A stretch of 64,000 bases of DNA from Bacteroidota bacterium (GTDB lineage Bacteria; Bacteroidota; Bacteroidia; Chitinophagales; Chitinophagaceae), in the NCBI GenBank assembly GCA_020161535.1, contig JAIUNW010000006.1, positions 1-64,000 of the forward strand, written 5' to 3'. Made by a program: the position numbers and the translations under genes. This document shows, piece by piece, positions 41,037 to 48,362 of the stretch (positions are counted from its first letter, which is position 1; every line of letters begins with the position of its first letter). The notes under the pieces are model-generated. The model was not told the origin of the DNA and searched no databases. It was given only the letters and a program-made list of their open reading frames with translations.

Positions 41037-41189
41037 ATGAGAAGTCTTCTGTATGTTATTGCGATCATCCTGGTTGTTGGGTGGCTACTCGGCGTTTTTG
41101 TATACAGTGCCACCGGCCTCATACATATACTACTGGTATTGGCGGTGATATCCATCCTGTTGTCGCTGATTCGCCGGGGTGTTGACTAA
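41037..41189 (+). CDS. Lmo0937-type 50-residue membrane protein
   Basis: Read directly: MRSLLYVIAIILVVGWLLG, then VFVYSATGLIHILLVLAVI and SILLSLIRRGVD. Two membrane helices with the G(L/W)LLG ... TGLIHILLVLAVI pattern are typical of the lmo0937 family common in Bacteroidota. Function unknown; often near stress genes. Confidence 0.8.
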   Translation: MRSLLYVIAIILVVGWLLGVFVYSATGLIHILLVLAVISILLSLIRRGVD

Positions 41190-41239
41190 TAGATGTTGCC
41201 ATTGACTAGAGGCATGGGCTGTTCATCGTCGATGGGCTG

Positions 41240-41944
41240 CTAATCGTCTTTGGTCCAAATCTCGTGAATGGGATCGCCTTTGGAACTTTTTCCCTGGTGA
41301 TCCCAGGTGTTTTGGGTGATTTGGTCAGTAAATGGCAGGGTCATGCCCACGCGGCTATTATCCCTCGAAAAGAAAAAAATAGTTTCGGTGTAATTACCGG
41401 GAACGTAGGAAAATTGTCCGCCGCCCGATCCAAAAAATTCGCCTGTCGCTGTATTGATTGCGGCCCAATGAAACCAGTTGCCCGCCAGTAATTTGATGGT
41501 CTTTCTGGCACCGGCGGGAATGGATTTCATGTCGCCGTCTTGCTGTCGTCCGGTAATCCGCCAAACAGCTTCTATATTGGTATTACTACTGCGCGTATGT
41601 GTCCAGCCGTTATCGGGTAGTTGTTGATCGAGTTTATCATGAAACCGACTGAAGAAATTGCTGTCGGTTGTTTTGACATGCACTTTGGTTATATCGCTCG
41701 AATTGAATTCGGTGGTTGTTTCAATGGCATGCGTGCCGGCGAAACTTCGCCAGGTGCCGCCCTCGGTATGCAGAAAGCGATGTGCTGCAAAAACGGAATA
41801 ACTGTAATAACCCGGCGTTACCAATACGAGATGGGTAATACTGTCTTGTTTGTACACCCAGGCGCCATGGAGATGGGTTTGGGCGCTGGCAGAAATAGCA
41901 AGCAGGCTGATCAGCGCTGCCAGTAGACTTTTCATGCGACTCAT
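41240..41944 (-). CDS. Secreted hypothetical protein with two lipocalin-like halves
   Basis: A 234-residue protein with signal peptide (MKSLLAALISLLAISASAQ; start 41944 or 41935). The mature part appears to have two beta-rich halves, each opening with a G.W segment: LHGAWVYKQDSITHLVLVTPGYYSYSVFA near residue 25 and LAGNWFHWAAINTATGEFFGSGGGQFSYVPGNYTETIFFF near residue 155. This resembles the lipocalin-like membrane or secreted proteins of Bacteroidota. I do not know its function. Confidence 0.65.
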   Translation of the reverse strand: MSRMKSLLAALISLLAISASAQTHLHGAWVYKQDSITHLVLVTPGYYSYSVFAAHRFLHTEGGTWRSFAGTHAIETTTEFNSSDITKVHVKTTDSNFFSRFHDKLDQQLPDNGWTHTRSSNTNIEAVWRITGRQQDGDMKSIPAGARKTIKLLAGNWFHWAAINTATGEFFGSGGGQFSYVPGNYTETIFFFSRDNSRVGMTLPFTDQITQNTWDHQGKSSKGDPIHEIWTKDD

Positions 41945-41979
41945 GCGACTGATTTCGCTGAATCTACGAAAAATAAAAT

Positions 41980-42186
41980 TTATTTTTTTGCACTGAAGGT
42001 TACCACCACGCCGGCAACAGTTACAATGGCACCTGCATAGAGCGGCCAGTTCACTTGTTTTTTCTCTTTTTTGTTGATCTCTACGGGGCCGAGGTCAACT
42101 ACTTTTTTTTCTTGTGTAAAACTGAAACCCCTGAACAACAACATCGCGATACCGGCCAGGATTAAAACAATACCAAAGACTTTCAT
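41980..42186 (-). CDS. Small two-helix membrane protein
   Basis: A 68-residue protein starting MKVFGIVLILAGIAMLLFRGFSFT, with the conserved-looking middle EKKVVDLGPVEINKKEKKQV and a second membrane helix WPLYAGAIVTVAGVVVTF. Similar proteins are widespread in Bacteroidota without known function. The ATG at 42186 is chosen over the longer frame from 42234, because the hydrophobic helix begins right there. Confidence 0.7.
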   Translation of the reverse strand: MKVFGIVLILAGIAMLLFRGFSFTQEKKVVDLGPVEINKKEKKQVNWPLYAGAIVTVAGVVVTFSAKK

Positions 42187-42260
42187 ATTCGTTGATTTTT
42201 TGAAGTGATAGGGCACATTAAAAAATTGTGCCATTGGCGGAAAAGCGTAACTTTAAAAAG

Positions 42261-42593
42261 ATGATGATTGAGATGCATACACCTGCTTCTGGTCTGCCCG
42301 AAATAATTGTGCAGAAAGCAAAACAAGCGATGCTCACGCTCACTCACCTGCACAACGCCATCACCCGAATCCATTGTCGCTGGCGCGAAGACGGGGCCCT
42401 GGATACTACTGAAAATAAAATCTGTGAGATCAGGGCCGAAGTAGATGGCGAACAACTCTTCACCCATGCCCGCACCGATGATTATGCCAGTGCTTTAGAA
42501 GAAGCTTTCCGCCATGTGTGGAATCAAGTCAGTTTACTGGCAGCAAAGGCGAATGACTTACCCGATGCGGTTACCAGCACGGTTAAAGTATGA
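42261..42593 (+). CDS. RaiA/HPF-like small protein
   Basis: A 110-residue protein with the pattern of ribosome hibernation factors: an initial strand and helix (HTPASGLPEIIVQKAKQAMLTLTHLHNAI), strands ITRIHCRWRED and NKICEIRAEVDGEQLFTHARTDDY, and the closing helix ASALEEAFRHVWNQV. Short RaiA-type proteins of this length bind the 30S decoding site under starvation. Similarity here is by pattern only. Starts at 42261, 42264 or 42273 are possible. TAACTTTA at 42248-42255 resembles a -7 box. Confidence 0.65.
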   Translation: MMIEMHTPASGLPEIIVQKAKQAMLTLTHLHNAITRIHCRWREDGALDTTENKICEIRAEVDGEQLFTHARTDDYASALEEAFRHVWNQVSLLAAKANDLPDAVTSTVKV

Positions 42594-42617
42594 AGATTAA
42601 ATGTGAAGCCCCGCTTA

Positions 42618-42962
42618 TTAAAACGGCAGATCGTCGTCGGGGGCGGGATCAATCGGTCCGTTGAAAACCGGCGCGTTGCTGGCGGGTGATCCGGCACCCT
42701 GGGGTACAATTTTCCAGGCTTTTACATCGGTGTACCAGCGGCCATTGAATTCACGGCTCTCCACATCAAACGACACGGTAAGCTGGTCGCCTACTTTGAA
42801 CTGGTTCATGTCGATTTTGTCGCCCCAAACGGCAATACATACTTTTTTCGGATAGGTATCGCCGGTTTCCAGAATGAAATCCTGCTTTTTCCACTGGTTG
42901 CCTGATTTGCCCTGCCCTGTTTGCACACCCAAGAGTTGTATCAGTTTTCCGTTGAGGTCCAT
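42618..42962 (-). CDS. DUF3127 single-strand-binding-like protein
   Basis: A 114-residue protein: residues 1-85 are a DUF3127 OB-fold-like domain (GKLIQLLGVQTGQGKSGNQWKKQDFILETGDTYPKKVCIAVWGDKID ... GDQLTVSFDVESREFNGRWYTDVKAWKI). The tail is Pro/Ala-rich and ends in acidic DDDLPF, the typical ending of single-stranded DNA-binding proteins. A nucleic-acid-binding role is likely, though unproven for the family. Confidence 0.88.
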   Translation of the reverse strand: MDLNGKLIQLLGVQTGQGKSGNQWKKQDFILETGDTYPKKVCIAVWGDKIDMNQFKVGDQLTVSFDVESREFNGRWYTDVKAWKIVPQGAGSPASNAPVFNGPIDPAPDDDLPF

Positions 42963-42992
42963 CTTGATTTTTGGGCAAAGAAAGGGAATAAT

Positions 42993-43000
42993 TAACTTTG
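42993..43000 (+). promoter_or_regulatory. -7 box of the purF-like gene
   Basis: TAACTTTG matches TAnnTTTG exactly and lies 17 bases before the ATG at 43017, in the short divergent spacer between the DUF3127 gene and this one. Confidence 0.5.
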
Positions 43001-43016
43001 CGCCTCAACACTTCTC

Positions 43017-44864
43017 ATGAGCGACGCTATTAAGCACGAATGTGGCCTGGCTTTCATTCGTTTACGCAAGCCTTTTTCTTACTATTTGCAGCAACATGGC
43101 ACGGTAATGTATGGGCTCAACAAGCTCTACCTGCTCATGGAAAAGCAGCACAACCGGGGTCAGGATGGGGCCGGAATTGCTGCTGTTAAGTTAAATGTTG
43201 AACCAGGTTATCCCTTTTTGCACCGGATGCGCAGCATCGCCAACCAGGCCATTGCAGATATCTTTCGCCAGGTGGCCGAAGAGATCAATGACCTGGAAAA
43301 ATACCAGCCCGATTTACGCAAGCATCCTGGTTTGTTCAAGGGCCATGTTCGCTTTTTGGGCGAACTGCTGTTGGGGCACCTGCGCTATGGCACCCAGGGC
43401 AAGAACAATGTAGAGTTTTGCCATCCCTTTATCAAGCGCGATACCATTCAGTCGCGCAACCTCGCCCTGGCAGGCAATTTCAACCTGGTGAACACCGAAG
43501 AATTATTCGGGTTGGTCAATATTGACCCCGGTGTTTTTCAACGGCAAAGTGACCTGGCGGCCATGATGGAAGTGGTGCATCATTTCCTGGTGCAGGAAGA
43601 TGAATTGAATCCCGGCAATCCGGATATGGTGCAGGTATTGAAGAAATCGGCCAAATGGTTTGATGGTGGCTATCATTTTGGCGGATTGGTGGGCAATGGC
43701 GACAGTTTTGTGATGCGTGATGCGCATGGTATTCGTCCGTCGTATTATTATATTTCAGACGATGTGATTGTGGCCGCATCAGAGCGGGCTGCGATTCGCA
43801 CCAGTTTCAACGTGGGTGAAAACGAAGTCAAAGAATTGATGCCCGGCCAGGCCCTGATTGTTAAGGCCGATGGCAGTTACCAGATCGAACAGGTGCTGGA
43901 ACCCAAAGAGCGCAAGGCCTGCAGTTTTGAAAGAATTTATTTTTCGCGCGGCAACGACGAAAAGATTTACCGCGAGCGCTCGCAACTTGGCTATAACCTC
44001 AGCGATGCGGTGTTGAAATCGATCGATTACAATTTAAAACATACCATCTTTTCCTTTATCCCCAATACCGCCGAAGTGGCTTTTTATGGTATGTTGAAAG
44101 GGATGGAAGACTACCTCAACACCATCAAGGTGCAGCGCATCATGGCCTGGGGGAAAGATTTTGACGAAGAGAAATTGTCGGAGATGGTGAACCGGCGCAT
44201 TCGGGTAGAAAAGATAGCGATCAAAGATGTGAAGATGCGCACCTTTATTACCGAAGACGCGAGCCGCAATGAGATGGTGCAACACGTATATGATATCACC
44301 TATGGCACGGTGGTGCCAGGCCAGGATACCCTGGTGGTGATTGATGATTCTATTGTGCGGGGCACTACCTTGAAAGAGAGTATAGTACGTATGCTCGGCA
44401 GGTTGCAACCGAAAAAAATCATTGTGGTTTCGTCGGCGCCACAGATCCGCTACCCCGATTGTTATGGCATTGACATGAGTAAGCTGGGCGATTTCATTGC
44501 TTTTCGGGCAGCCATTGCGCTGATTCGCGAAAGGGGCATGGAGCACCAATTGAATGCCCTGCACGAAGAGTGTAAAGAGATGTTGCGAACCGGGCAGTTA
44601 CATAGTAAGAATATTGTTAAAGAAGTATATGCGCCATTCAGCGCCGAAGAAATCTCCTGCAAAGTGGCCGAGCTGATCACTTCGCCCGAAGTGAAGTCGG
44701 AAGTGGAAGTGATTTTTCAGTCGATCGAATCGCTGCACAATGCCTGTCCGACCAATACAGGCGATTGGTATTTCACGGGTAACTATCCCACCCCCGGTGG
44801 TAATAAAGTCGTAAATACGGCTTTCCTGAACTATATGGAAGGCAAGAATGTGCGTGGTTATTGA
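43017..44864 (+). CDS. purF: Amidophosphoribosyltransferase-like protein (long variant)
   Basis: A 615-residue enzyme with an N-terminal class II glutaminase domain (nucleophile expected at Cys9 in HECGLAFIRL; MEKQHNRGQDGAGIAAVKL; HLRYGTQGKNN) and a C-terminal phosphoribosyltransferase domain with PRPP motif DTLVVIDDSIVRGTTL near residue 440. It would make 5-phosphoribosylamine, the first step of purine synthesis. It is about 110 residues longer than E. coli PurF, with extra sequence around residues 60-120 and at the C-terminus. This looks like a distinct Bacteroidota variant, and another PurF may exist elsewhere in the genome. The eight residues before Cys9 may be removed as a propeptide. 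Confidence 0.85.
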   Translation: MSDAIKHECGLAFIRLRKPFSYYLQQHGTVMYGLNKLYLLMEKQHNRGQDGAGIAAVKLNVEPGYPFLHRMRSIANQAIADIFRQVAEEINDLEKYQPDLRKHPGLFKGHVRFLGELLLGHLRYGTQGKNNVEFCHPFIKRDTIQSRNLALAGNFNLVNTEELFGLVNIDPGVFQRQSDLAAMMEVVHHFLVQEDELNPGNPDMVQVLKKSAKWFDGGYHFGGLVGNGDSFVMRDAHGIRPSYYYISDDVIVAASERAAIRTSFNVGENEVKELMPGQALIVKADGSYQIEQVLEPKERKACSFERIYFSRGNDEKIYRERSQLGYNLSDAVLKSIDYNLKHTIFSFIPNTAEVAFYGMLKGMEDYLNTIKVQRIMAWGKDFDEEKLSEMVNRRIRVEKIAIKDVKMRTFITEDASRNEMVQHVYDITYGTVVPGQDTLVVIDDSIVRGTTLKESIVRMLGRLQPKKIIVVSSAPQIRYPDCYGIDMSKLGDFIAFRAAIALIRERGMEHQLNALHEECKEMLRTGQLHSKNIVKEVYAPFSAEEISCKVAELITSPEVKSEVEVIFQSIESLHNACPTNTGDWYFTGNYPTPGGNKVVNTAFLNYMEGKNVRGY

Positions 44865-45038
44865 TTAATATCAACATCGGCAAAACAACTGGTTAAATCG
44901 GCTGTTCTGGCAACATATTTGTTTACCAAAATCGGCCGACCGTTTTTAATTACACAACCTATGAGGAACCAGTCAGTAACCCGCTGATTTGTTCATCCGT
45001 ACCCAATGACAAGCGGTTAAGGAATCACAGAAGCCAGC

Positions 45039-45046
45039 TATCTTTA
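45039..45046 (+). promoter_or_regulatory. Near-consensus -7 box for the sixA-like gene
   Basis: TATCTTTA (TAnnTTTG with the last base changed) directly precedes the ATG at 45051. The transcript would start at or very near the start codon, so this may be leaderless or coincidental. Confidence 0.3.
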
Positions 45047-45050
45047 AGCA

Positions 45051-45542
45051 ATGAAAACCATTTTTCTGGTTCGACATGCCAAAAGCAGTTGGGGTGACTT
45101 AACGGTTTCAGATTTTGATAGACCTTTAAGTGATCGTGGGCAGCGTAATGCGCCAGAAATGGCGCAACGCCTGACCCTTCGCGGTGCGAAAATCGATCAG
45201 TTCATCTCCAGTACTGCCAAACGTGCGGTACAAACAGCCCTCCATTTTATGAAAGCATTTGAGCGCAATCCCGAAGAGATTGTGCTGCGCAATGATATGT
45301 ACCACGCCATGCCCGAAGTGTATTATGAGGTGATGGCCGGGCTCGACGACCAGCTCAATGCGGTGGCGCTTTTTGGTCACAATCCTGGTATTTCCTTGTT
45401 GGTGAATGAGTTGACCGATGTGCGGCTGGATGATATGCCTACCTGCGGCGTATTTGCCTTTGAGCTGGAGTCGACCCACTGGAAAAACATCCGGTCGGCC
45501 CGCAAGAATTTCCTGTTTTTTGACGCCCCGAAAACGGTTTAA
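45051..45542 (+). CDS. sixA: SixA-type histidine phosphatase
   Basis: A 163-residue phosphatase of the histidine-phosphatase superfamily, small SixA type. The catalytic motif is FLVRHAKSSWG (RHA with nucleophilic His9), then RPLSDRGQRNAPEMAQRL, FISSTAKRAVQTALHF (second Arg) and LFGHNPGISLLV (second catalytic His). SixA proteins remove phosphate from phosphohistidine proteins. The substrate here is not known. Its stop overlaps the 3' end of the opposite glycosyltransferase gene by 4 bases. Confidence 0.9.
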   Translation: MKTIFLVRHAKSSWGDLTVSDFDRPLSDRGQRNAPEMAQRLTLRGAKIDQFISSTAKRAVQTALHFMKAFERNPEEIVLRNDMYHAMPEVYYEVMAGLDDQLNAVALFGHNPGISLLVNELTDVRLDDMPTCGVFAFELESTHWKNIRSARKNFLFFDAPKTV

Positions 45543-46609
45543 ATCCACCCGTCGGGTGTTACCCGTCGGGTGCTACCCGTCGGGTGGAGGAGATCGGCCT
45601 GGTTTACCACCCATCGGTTGGCGGCGGGATGCTGGTGCAGGCGCGCCAGGTATTCCTGCTCGGTTTGTCCGGGGGTCGGCACCAGCACCAGTTTTTTGCC
45701 GGTGCCCAGCAGGTCCATCAGGCTGGAATAACCACTTCTACACAGAATATAGGCAGCATTGGCGATCTGTTGTTGCAGGTCTCGTACCGGCAGGTGGTTG
45801 ACTATGCGTATTCCAGGCGGCAATTCGGGTATTGCAGGTATTCCTGCCGCCTCGGGGAGTCCGCGAACCAGCAACAGGCTTTCACCCGGCTGTCGGCGCC
45901 AGCGTTCCAGCAGGCCGGCTTCCAAAATCGATCGCTGTGGTTCGGGGCCCGAGAGTATCACCAGGGTTTCCAGGCGGGCATTGGGCGCGGGCAGGCGGCC
46001 GATGCGGGTCAGTGGGCCGAGGTACCTGACGGGTGGAAGGGGCTTGCGCGCCGGGTGCGAAAGCGCGCCGGCAAGTCCCGGAGCTTCGGCATAATCGGGC
46101 ACCCAGCATTCGGTAAACCGATTGATGTACTTGTACAGTTGCCGCTGCAGCAGGCTATCCGCGGCAGCGCCAAAAGGCGTTTTGGGCCGAAGCTGGTGGG
46201 TAATAAACACCGAAGGCCTGCTTTCGTGGCAAAAACCATAACGGTTGTCGCTTATCAGGAGGTCAAATGACCGTTTTTCGAGCAAATTTGCTACCCAGTC
46301 GGCCTCCTGGCGGATGACGTTGTTAAGGCGCGGCAGGGCCAGGGCGAGGCTGGCAATCGTAGCGGCTCGGTTTTTGTGGTATCGTACCTGGTAGTCGGGC
46401 GGAGACAGGAATTCGAGGGCGGGAAACGCTTCGCGGATGAGTTGTTTTTGGGGTCCGTTGGCAGCAATCGTAAGGCGACAGTTCAGGTGCAGCAAGGTAT
46501 TCAACAGGGGGATTATTCGGGACGCGTGGCCCAATCCCCAATCGAGCGGCGATAGAAGAATTTCAGCATGGGGCCGAACAATCGAGGGCGTTTTTAAAAA
46601 TTCATCCAA
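45539..46609 (-). CDS. MurG-like (GT28-type) glycosyltransferase with repeat-encoded C-terminus
   Basis: A 356-residue GT-B glycosyltransferase. The N-terminal half has ILLSPLDWGLGHASRIIPLLNTLLHLNCRLTIAANGPQ, the usual glycine loop. The C-terminal half has RIVNHLPVRDLQQQIANAAYILCRSGYSSLMDLLGTGKKLVLVPTPGQTEQEYLARLH, the nucleotide-sugar site of UDP-GlcNAc-transferase-like enzymes. The last 15 residues (HPTGSTRRVTPDGWI) are encoded by three 14-bp repeats read in successive frames, so the original C-terminus has been replaced or extended. The acceptor is unknown. Confidence 0.82.
   Translation of the reverse strand: MDEFLKTPSIVRPHAEILLSPLDWGLGHASRIIPLLNTLLHLNCRLTIAANGPQKQLIREAFPALEFLSPPDYQVRYHKNRAATIASLALALPRLNNVIRQEADWVANLLEKRSFDLLISDNRYGFCHESRPSVFITHQLRPKTPFGAAADSLLQRQLYKYINRFTECWVPDYAEAPGLAGALSHPARKPLPPVRYLGPLTRIGRLPAPNARLETLVILSGPEPQRSILEAGLLERWRRQPGESLLLVRGLPEAAGIPAIPELPPGIRIVNHLPVRDLQQQIANAAYILCRSGYSSLMDLLGTGKKLVLVPTPGQTEQEYLARLHQHPAANRWVVNQADLLHPTGSTRRVTPDGWI
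45547..45587. repeat. Three tandem 14-bp repeats, ACCCGTCGGGTGTT type
   Basis: Copies of ACCCGTCGGGT start at 45547, 45561 and 45575 with a strict 14-bp period. The unit is nearly palindromic. The array overlaps the 3' end of the glycosyltransferase gene. A related array lies at 56122-56174. Confidence 0.9.
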
Positions 46610-46658
46610 GTAGAATACTTTTTTCTAAAAGATTAAGTTTACATTAGAAATCCAAAAT

Positions 46659-46784
46659 ATGAAGAAGACGGTTATTTACCTTGTTCTGATTGTATTGATT
46701 AGTAGTATAGCCACAGGATGCGCCAGCAGCGGAAAAGCCAAGGGCTGCGGTTGTAACCTGCACAAAGGCTTTGTGGGTTATTAA
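46659..46784 (+). CDS. 41-residue lipoprotein with Cys-rich tail
   Basis: Read directly: MKKTVIYLVLIVLISSIATG followed by CASSGKAKGCGCNLHKGFVGY. The signal ends in a lipobox (ATGC, Cys21), and the mature part is only about 20 residues with the motif GCGC...KGFVGY. I associate GCGCP..KGMVGY-like endings with tiny conserved lipoproteins of Bacteroidota. It is too short for most gene callers. TAAGTTTA near 46633 may be its -7 box. Confidence 0.65.
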   Translation: MKKTVIYLVLIVLISSIATGCASSGKAKGCGCNLHKGFVGY

Positions 46785-46795
46785 ATCTGATAGAG

Positions 46796-47041
46796 ATGAA
46801 AGCACCTGATCGCGATTTGCTTGTACTTTTAAAAACAGCCCGCCATAACGAAGCGGAAATGGAATTGGAACTGAGCCGGCTACACACGATGTTGCTGAAT
46901 GTAGAAACTGCCCAAACATTCTGTCACGTTTTTGAAGTGATAGATTGCAACAAGTTCCGTGTGTTTGCCGACAGTCGTCGCATTTTGCAAACCATTGCCA
47001 TCGGCGAATCAGCTTTTGTATTCCTCAACAACAAGAACTAG
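46796..47041 (+). CDS. Small hypothetical protein
   Basis: An 81-residue protein starting 11 bp after the tiny lipoprotein gene: RDLLVLLKTARHNEAEMELELSRLHTMLLNVETAQTFCHVFEVIDCNKFRVFADSRRILQTIAIGESAFVFL. It appears to be helix-rich at the N-terminus and beta at the C-terminus. No family is recognised. The close spacing suggests co-transcription with the lipoprotein. Confidence 0.55.
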   Translation: MKAPDRDLLVLLKTARHNEAEMELELSRLHTMLLNVETAQTFCHVFEVIDCNKFRVFADSRRILQTIAIGESAFVFLNNKN

Positions 47042-47043
47042 TG

Positions 47044-48306
47044 CTACTGCAACGCAGTTAAGGCATTGCCCAATAGGGTAAGCATGCCTGTTATGTCTTC
47101 CTTCTTACAAGTTCCCACACTTAAGCGGTACCAGGGCGAATCGGCCGCGGCACCAAATGCGTAAAACGGCACCACCGCCAGTTTTGCTTCTGCCAATAAA
47201 TAAGCTGATACATCGGCCTGCGTGGCCAATACTTTTCCGGACTTGGTCTTTTTGCCGCGCAAATCAAATTTAACCGTAAGGTAAATGGCCGCCTGCGGCG
47301 GAACAGCCGCCACCGGGTGACCAGCTTGCTGTAATTGTTCTATGCCCTGGTGAATGGCGCGCAGGCGGAATTCCAATTCTGCCTTGAAATGCTGGAGATA
47401 ATTTTCGATATCGGTTTTGCGCGCCAGGAAACGGGCCGTTGCTTTTTGTTCGGCCATCGGCGCCCAGGCACCTACATGCGAGAGGATGGCGTTCATTTTG
47501 TTGATCAGTTTCTGCGGACCAAAACTCCAGCCCACGCGTACGCCCGTGGCGGCAAAAACTTTGCTGATGGCATCGATAAACAAAGTGTATTCGCGCATGG
47601 CCGGTCGCAATGACACGGGGTTGTAATGTTTGATATCACCATAGGTCAGGTGCCCATACATTTGGTCGAACAACACATAGAGTTTTTTATCGCCCGCTGC
47701 GCGCGATGCATTTTCGGCGATCACGAGGTCGCAGATTTTTTCCAGTTCCTCTTTGTCAAAAGTAGTTCCGGTGGGGTTTTGCGGTGAGCACAGGGCCAGT
47801 AGTGATGCGCCTTTCAGTCGCGGTGCCAGCATACTGGCGGTTGGCATAAAATTGTTTTCGGGACCAGCTTCCACCACTACATGTTCGGCTTCGCAAAAAT
47901 GCGTGTAGTGGTTGTTGTTCCAGGAGGGCACGGCATACACTACTTTATCGCCGCGATCTACCACAGCGCGAAAGCAGGCATAGATGAGCGGCCGTCCGCC
48001 AGAAGCCACCAGGCATTCTTCGGCGCGGTAATCAAGTGCTTCCCAACTGCTGGTGAAGTCAACAATGGCCTGGCGCAGGTCGGCATTGCCATTGCCCGCG
48101 GGGTAATTGGTAAAATGCTGGCGATAGGCTTGCACGATTTCGTCTTCCAGCGCCTGCGGTATCGGAAAAATCGAGGGATCGAAATCACCTACTGTGAAAT
48201 TGAAAATTTTTTCGCCCTGGTTGATTCGTTCGCGGATTTCGCCGCCCAGTTTTACAATTTCTGAACCGATCAGGGTTTCCGACAAGCGACTTAACTGCTC
48301 TCCCAT
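47044..48306 (-). CDS. Class I/II PLP-dependent aminotransferase
   Basis: A 420-residue fold-type I aminotransferase of the aspartate-aminotransferase group. Marks are FNFTVGDFDPSIFPIP, FTNYPAGNGNADLRQAIVDF, ASGGRPLIYACFRAVVDRGDKVVYAVPSWNNNHYTHFCEA, SPQNPTGTTFDKEELEKI, the cofactor Asp/Tyr in VLFDQMYGHLTY, the PLP Lys in IDAISKVFAATGVRVGWSFG, and a C-terminal Arg in PWYRLSVGTC. The amino donor cannot be deduced. It is divergent from the helicase gene, with its own -7 box (48325-48332). Confidence 0.92.
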   Translation of the reverse strand: MGEQLSRLSETLIGSEIVKLGGEIRERINQGEKIFNFTVGDFDPSIFPIPQALEDEIVQAYRQHFTNYPAGNGNADLRQAIVDFTSSWEALDYRAEECLVASGGRPLIYACFRAVVDRGDKVVYAVPSWNNNHYTHFCEAEHVVVEAGPENNFMPTASMLAPRLKGASLLALCSPQNPTGTTFDKEELEKICDLVIAENASRAAGDKKLYVLFDQMYGHLTYGDIKHYNPVSLRPAMREYTLFIDAISKVFAATGVRVGWSFGPQKLINKMNAILSHVGAWAPMAEQKATARFLARKTDIENYLQHFKAELEFRLRAIHQGIEQLQQAGHPVAAVPPQAAIYLTVKFDLRGKKTKSGKVLATQADVSAYLLAEAKLAVVPFYAFGAAADSPWYRLSVGTCKKEDITGMLTLLGNALTALQ

Positions 48307-48324
48307 ACTATGTGTTTAACGGGG

Positions 48325-48355
48325 CAAAGATACAAAACCGTGCGCCCTATATTTG
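48325..48355. promoter_or_regulatory. Back-to-back -7 boxes for divergent genes
   Basis: TATCTTTG on the minus strand (48325-48332) faces the aminotransferase gene (start 48306). TATATTTG on the plus strand (48348-48355) lies 7 bases before the helicase ATG at 48363. Both match TAnnTTTG exactly. The spacer is only 56 bp, so the two promoters overlap. Confidence 0.5.
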
Positions 48356-48362
48356 CAGCCCC

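Noticed and set aside
44925..44949. Possible terminator after the purF-like gene (AAAATCGG...CCGTTTTT)
   Set aside because: Only three GC pairs with a mismatch; too weak to list.
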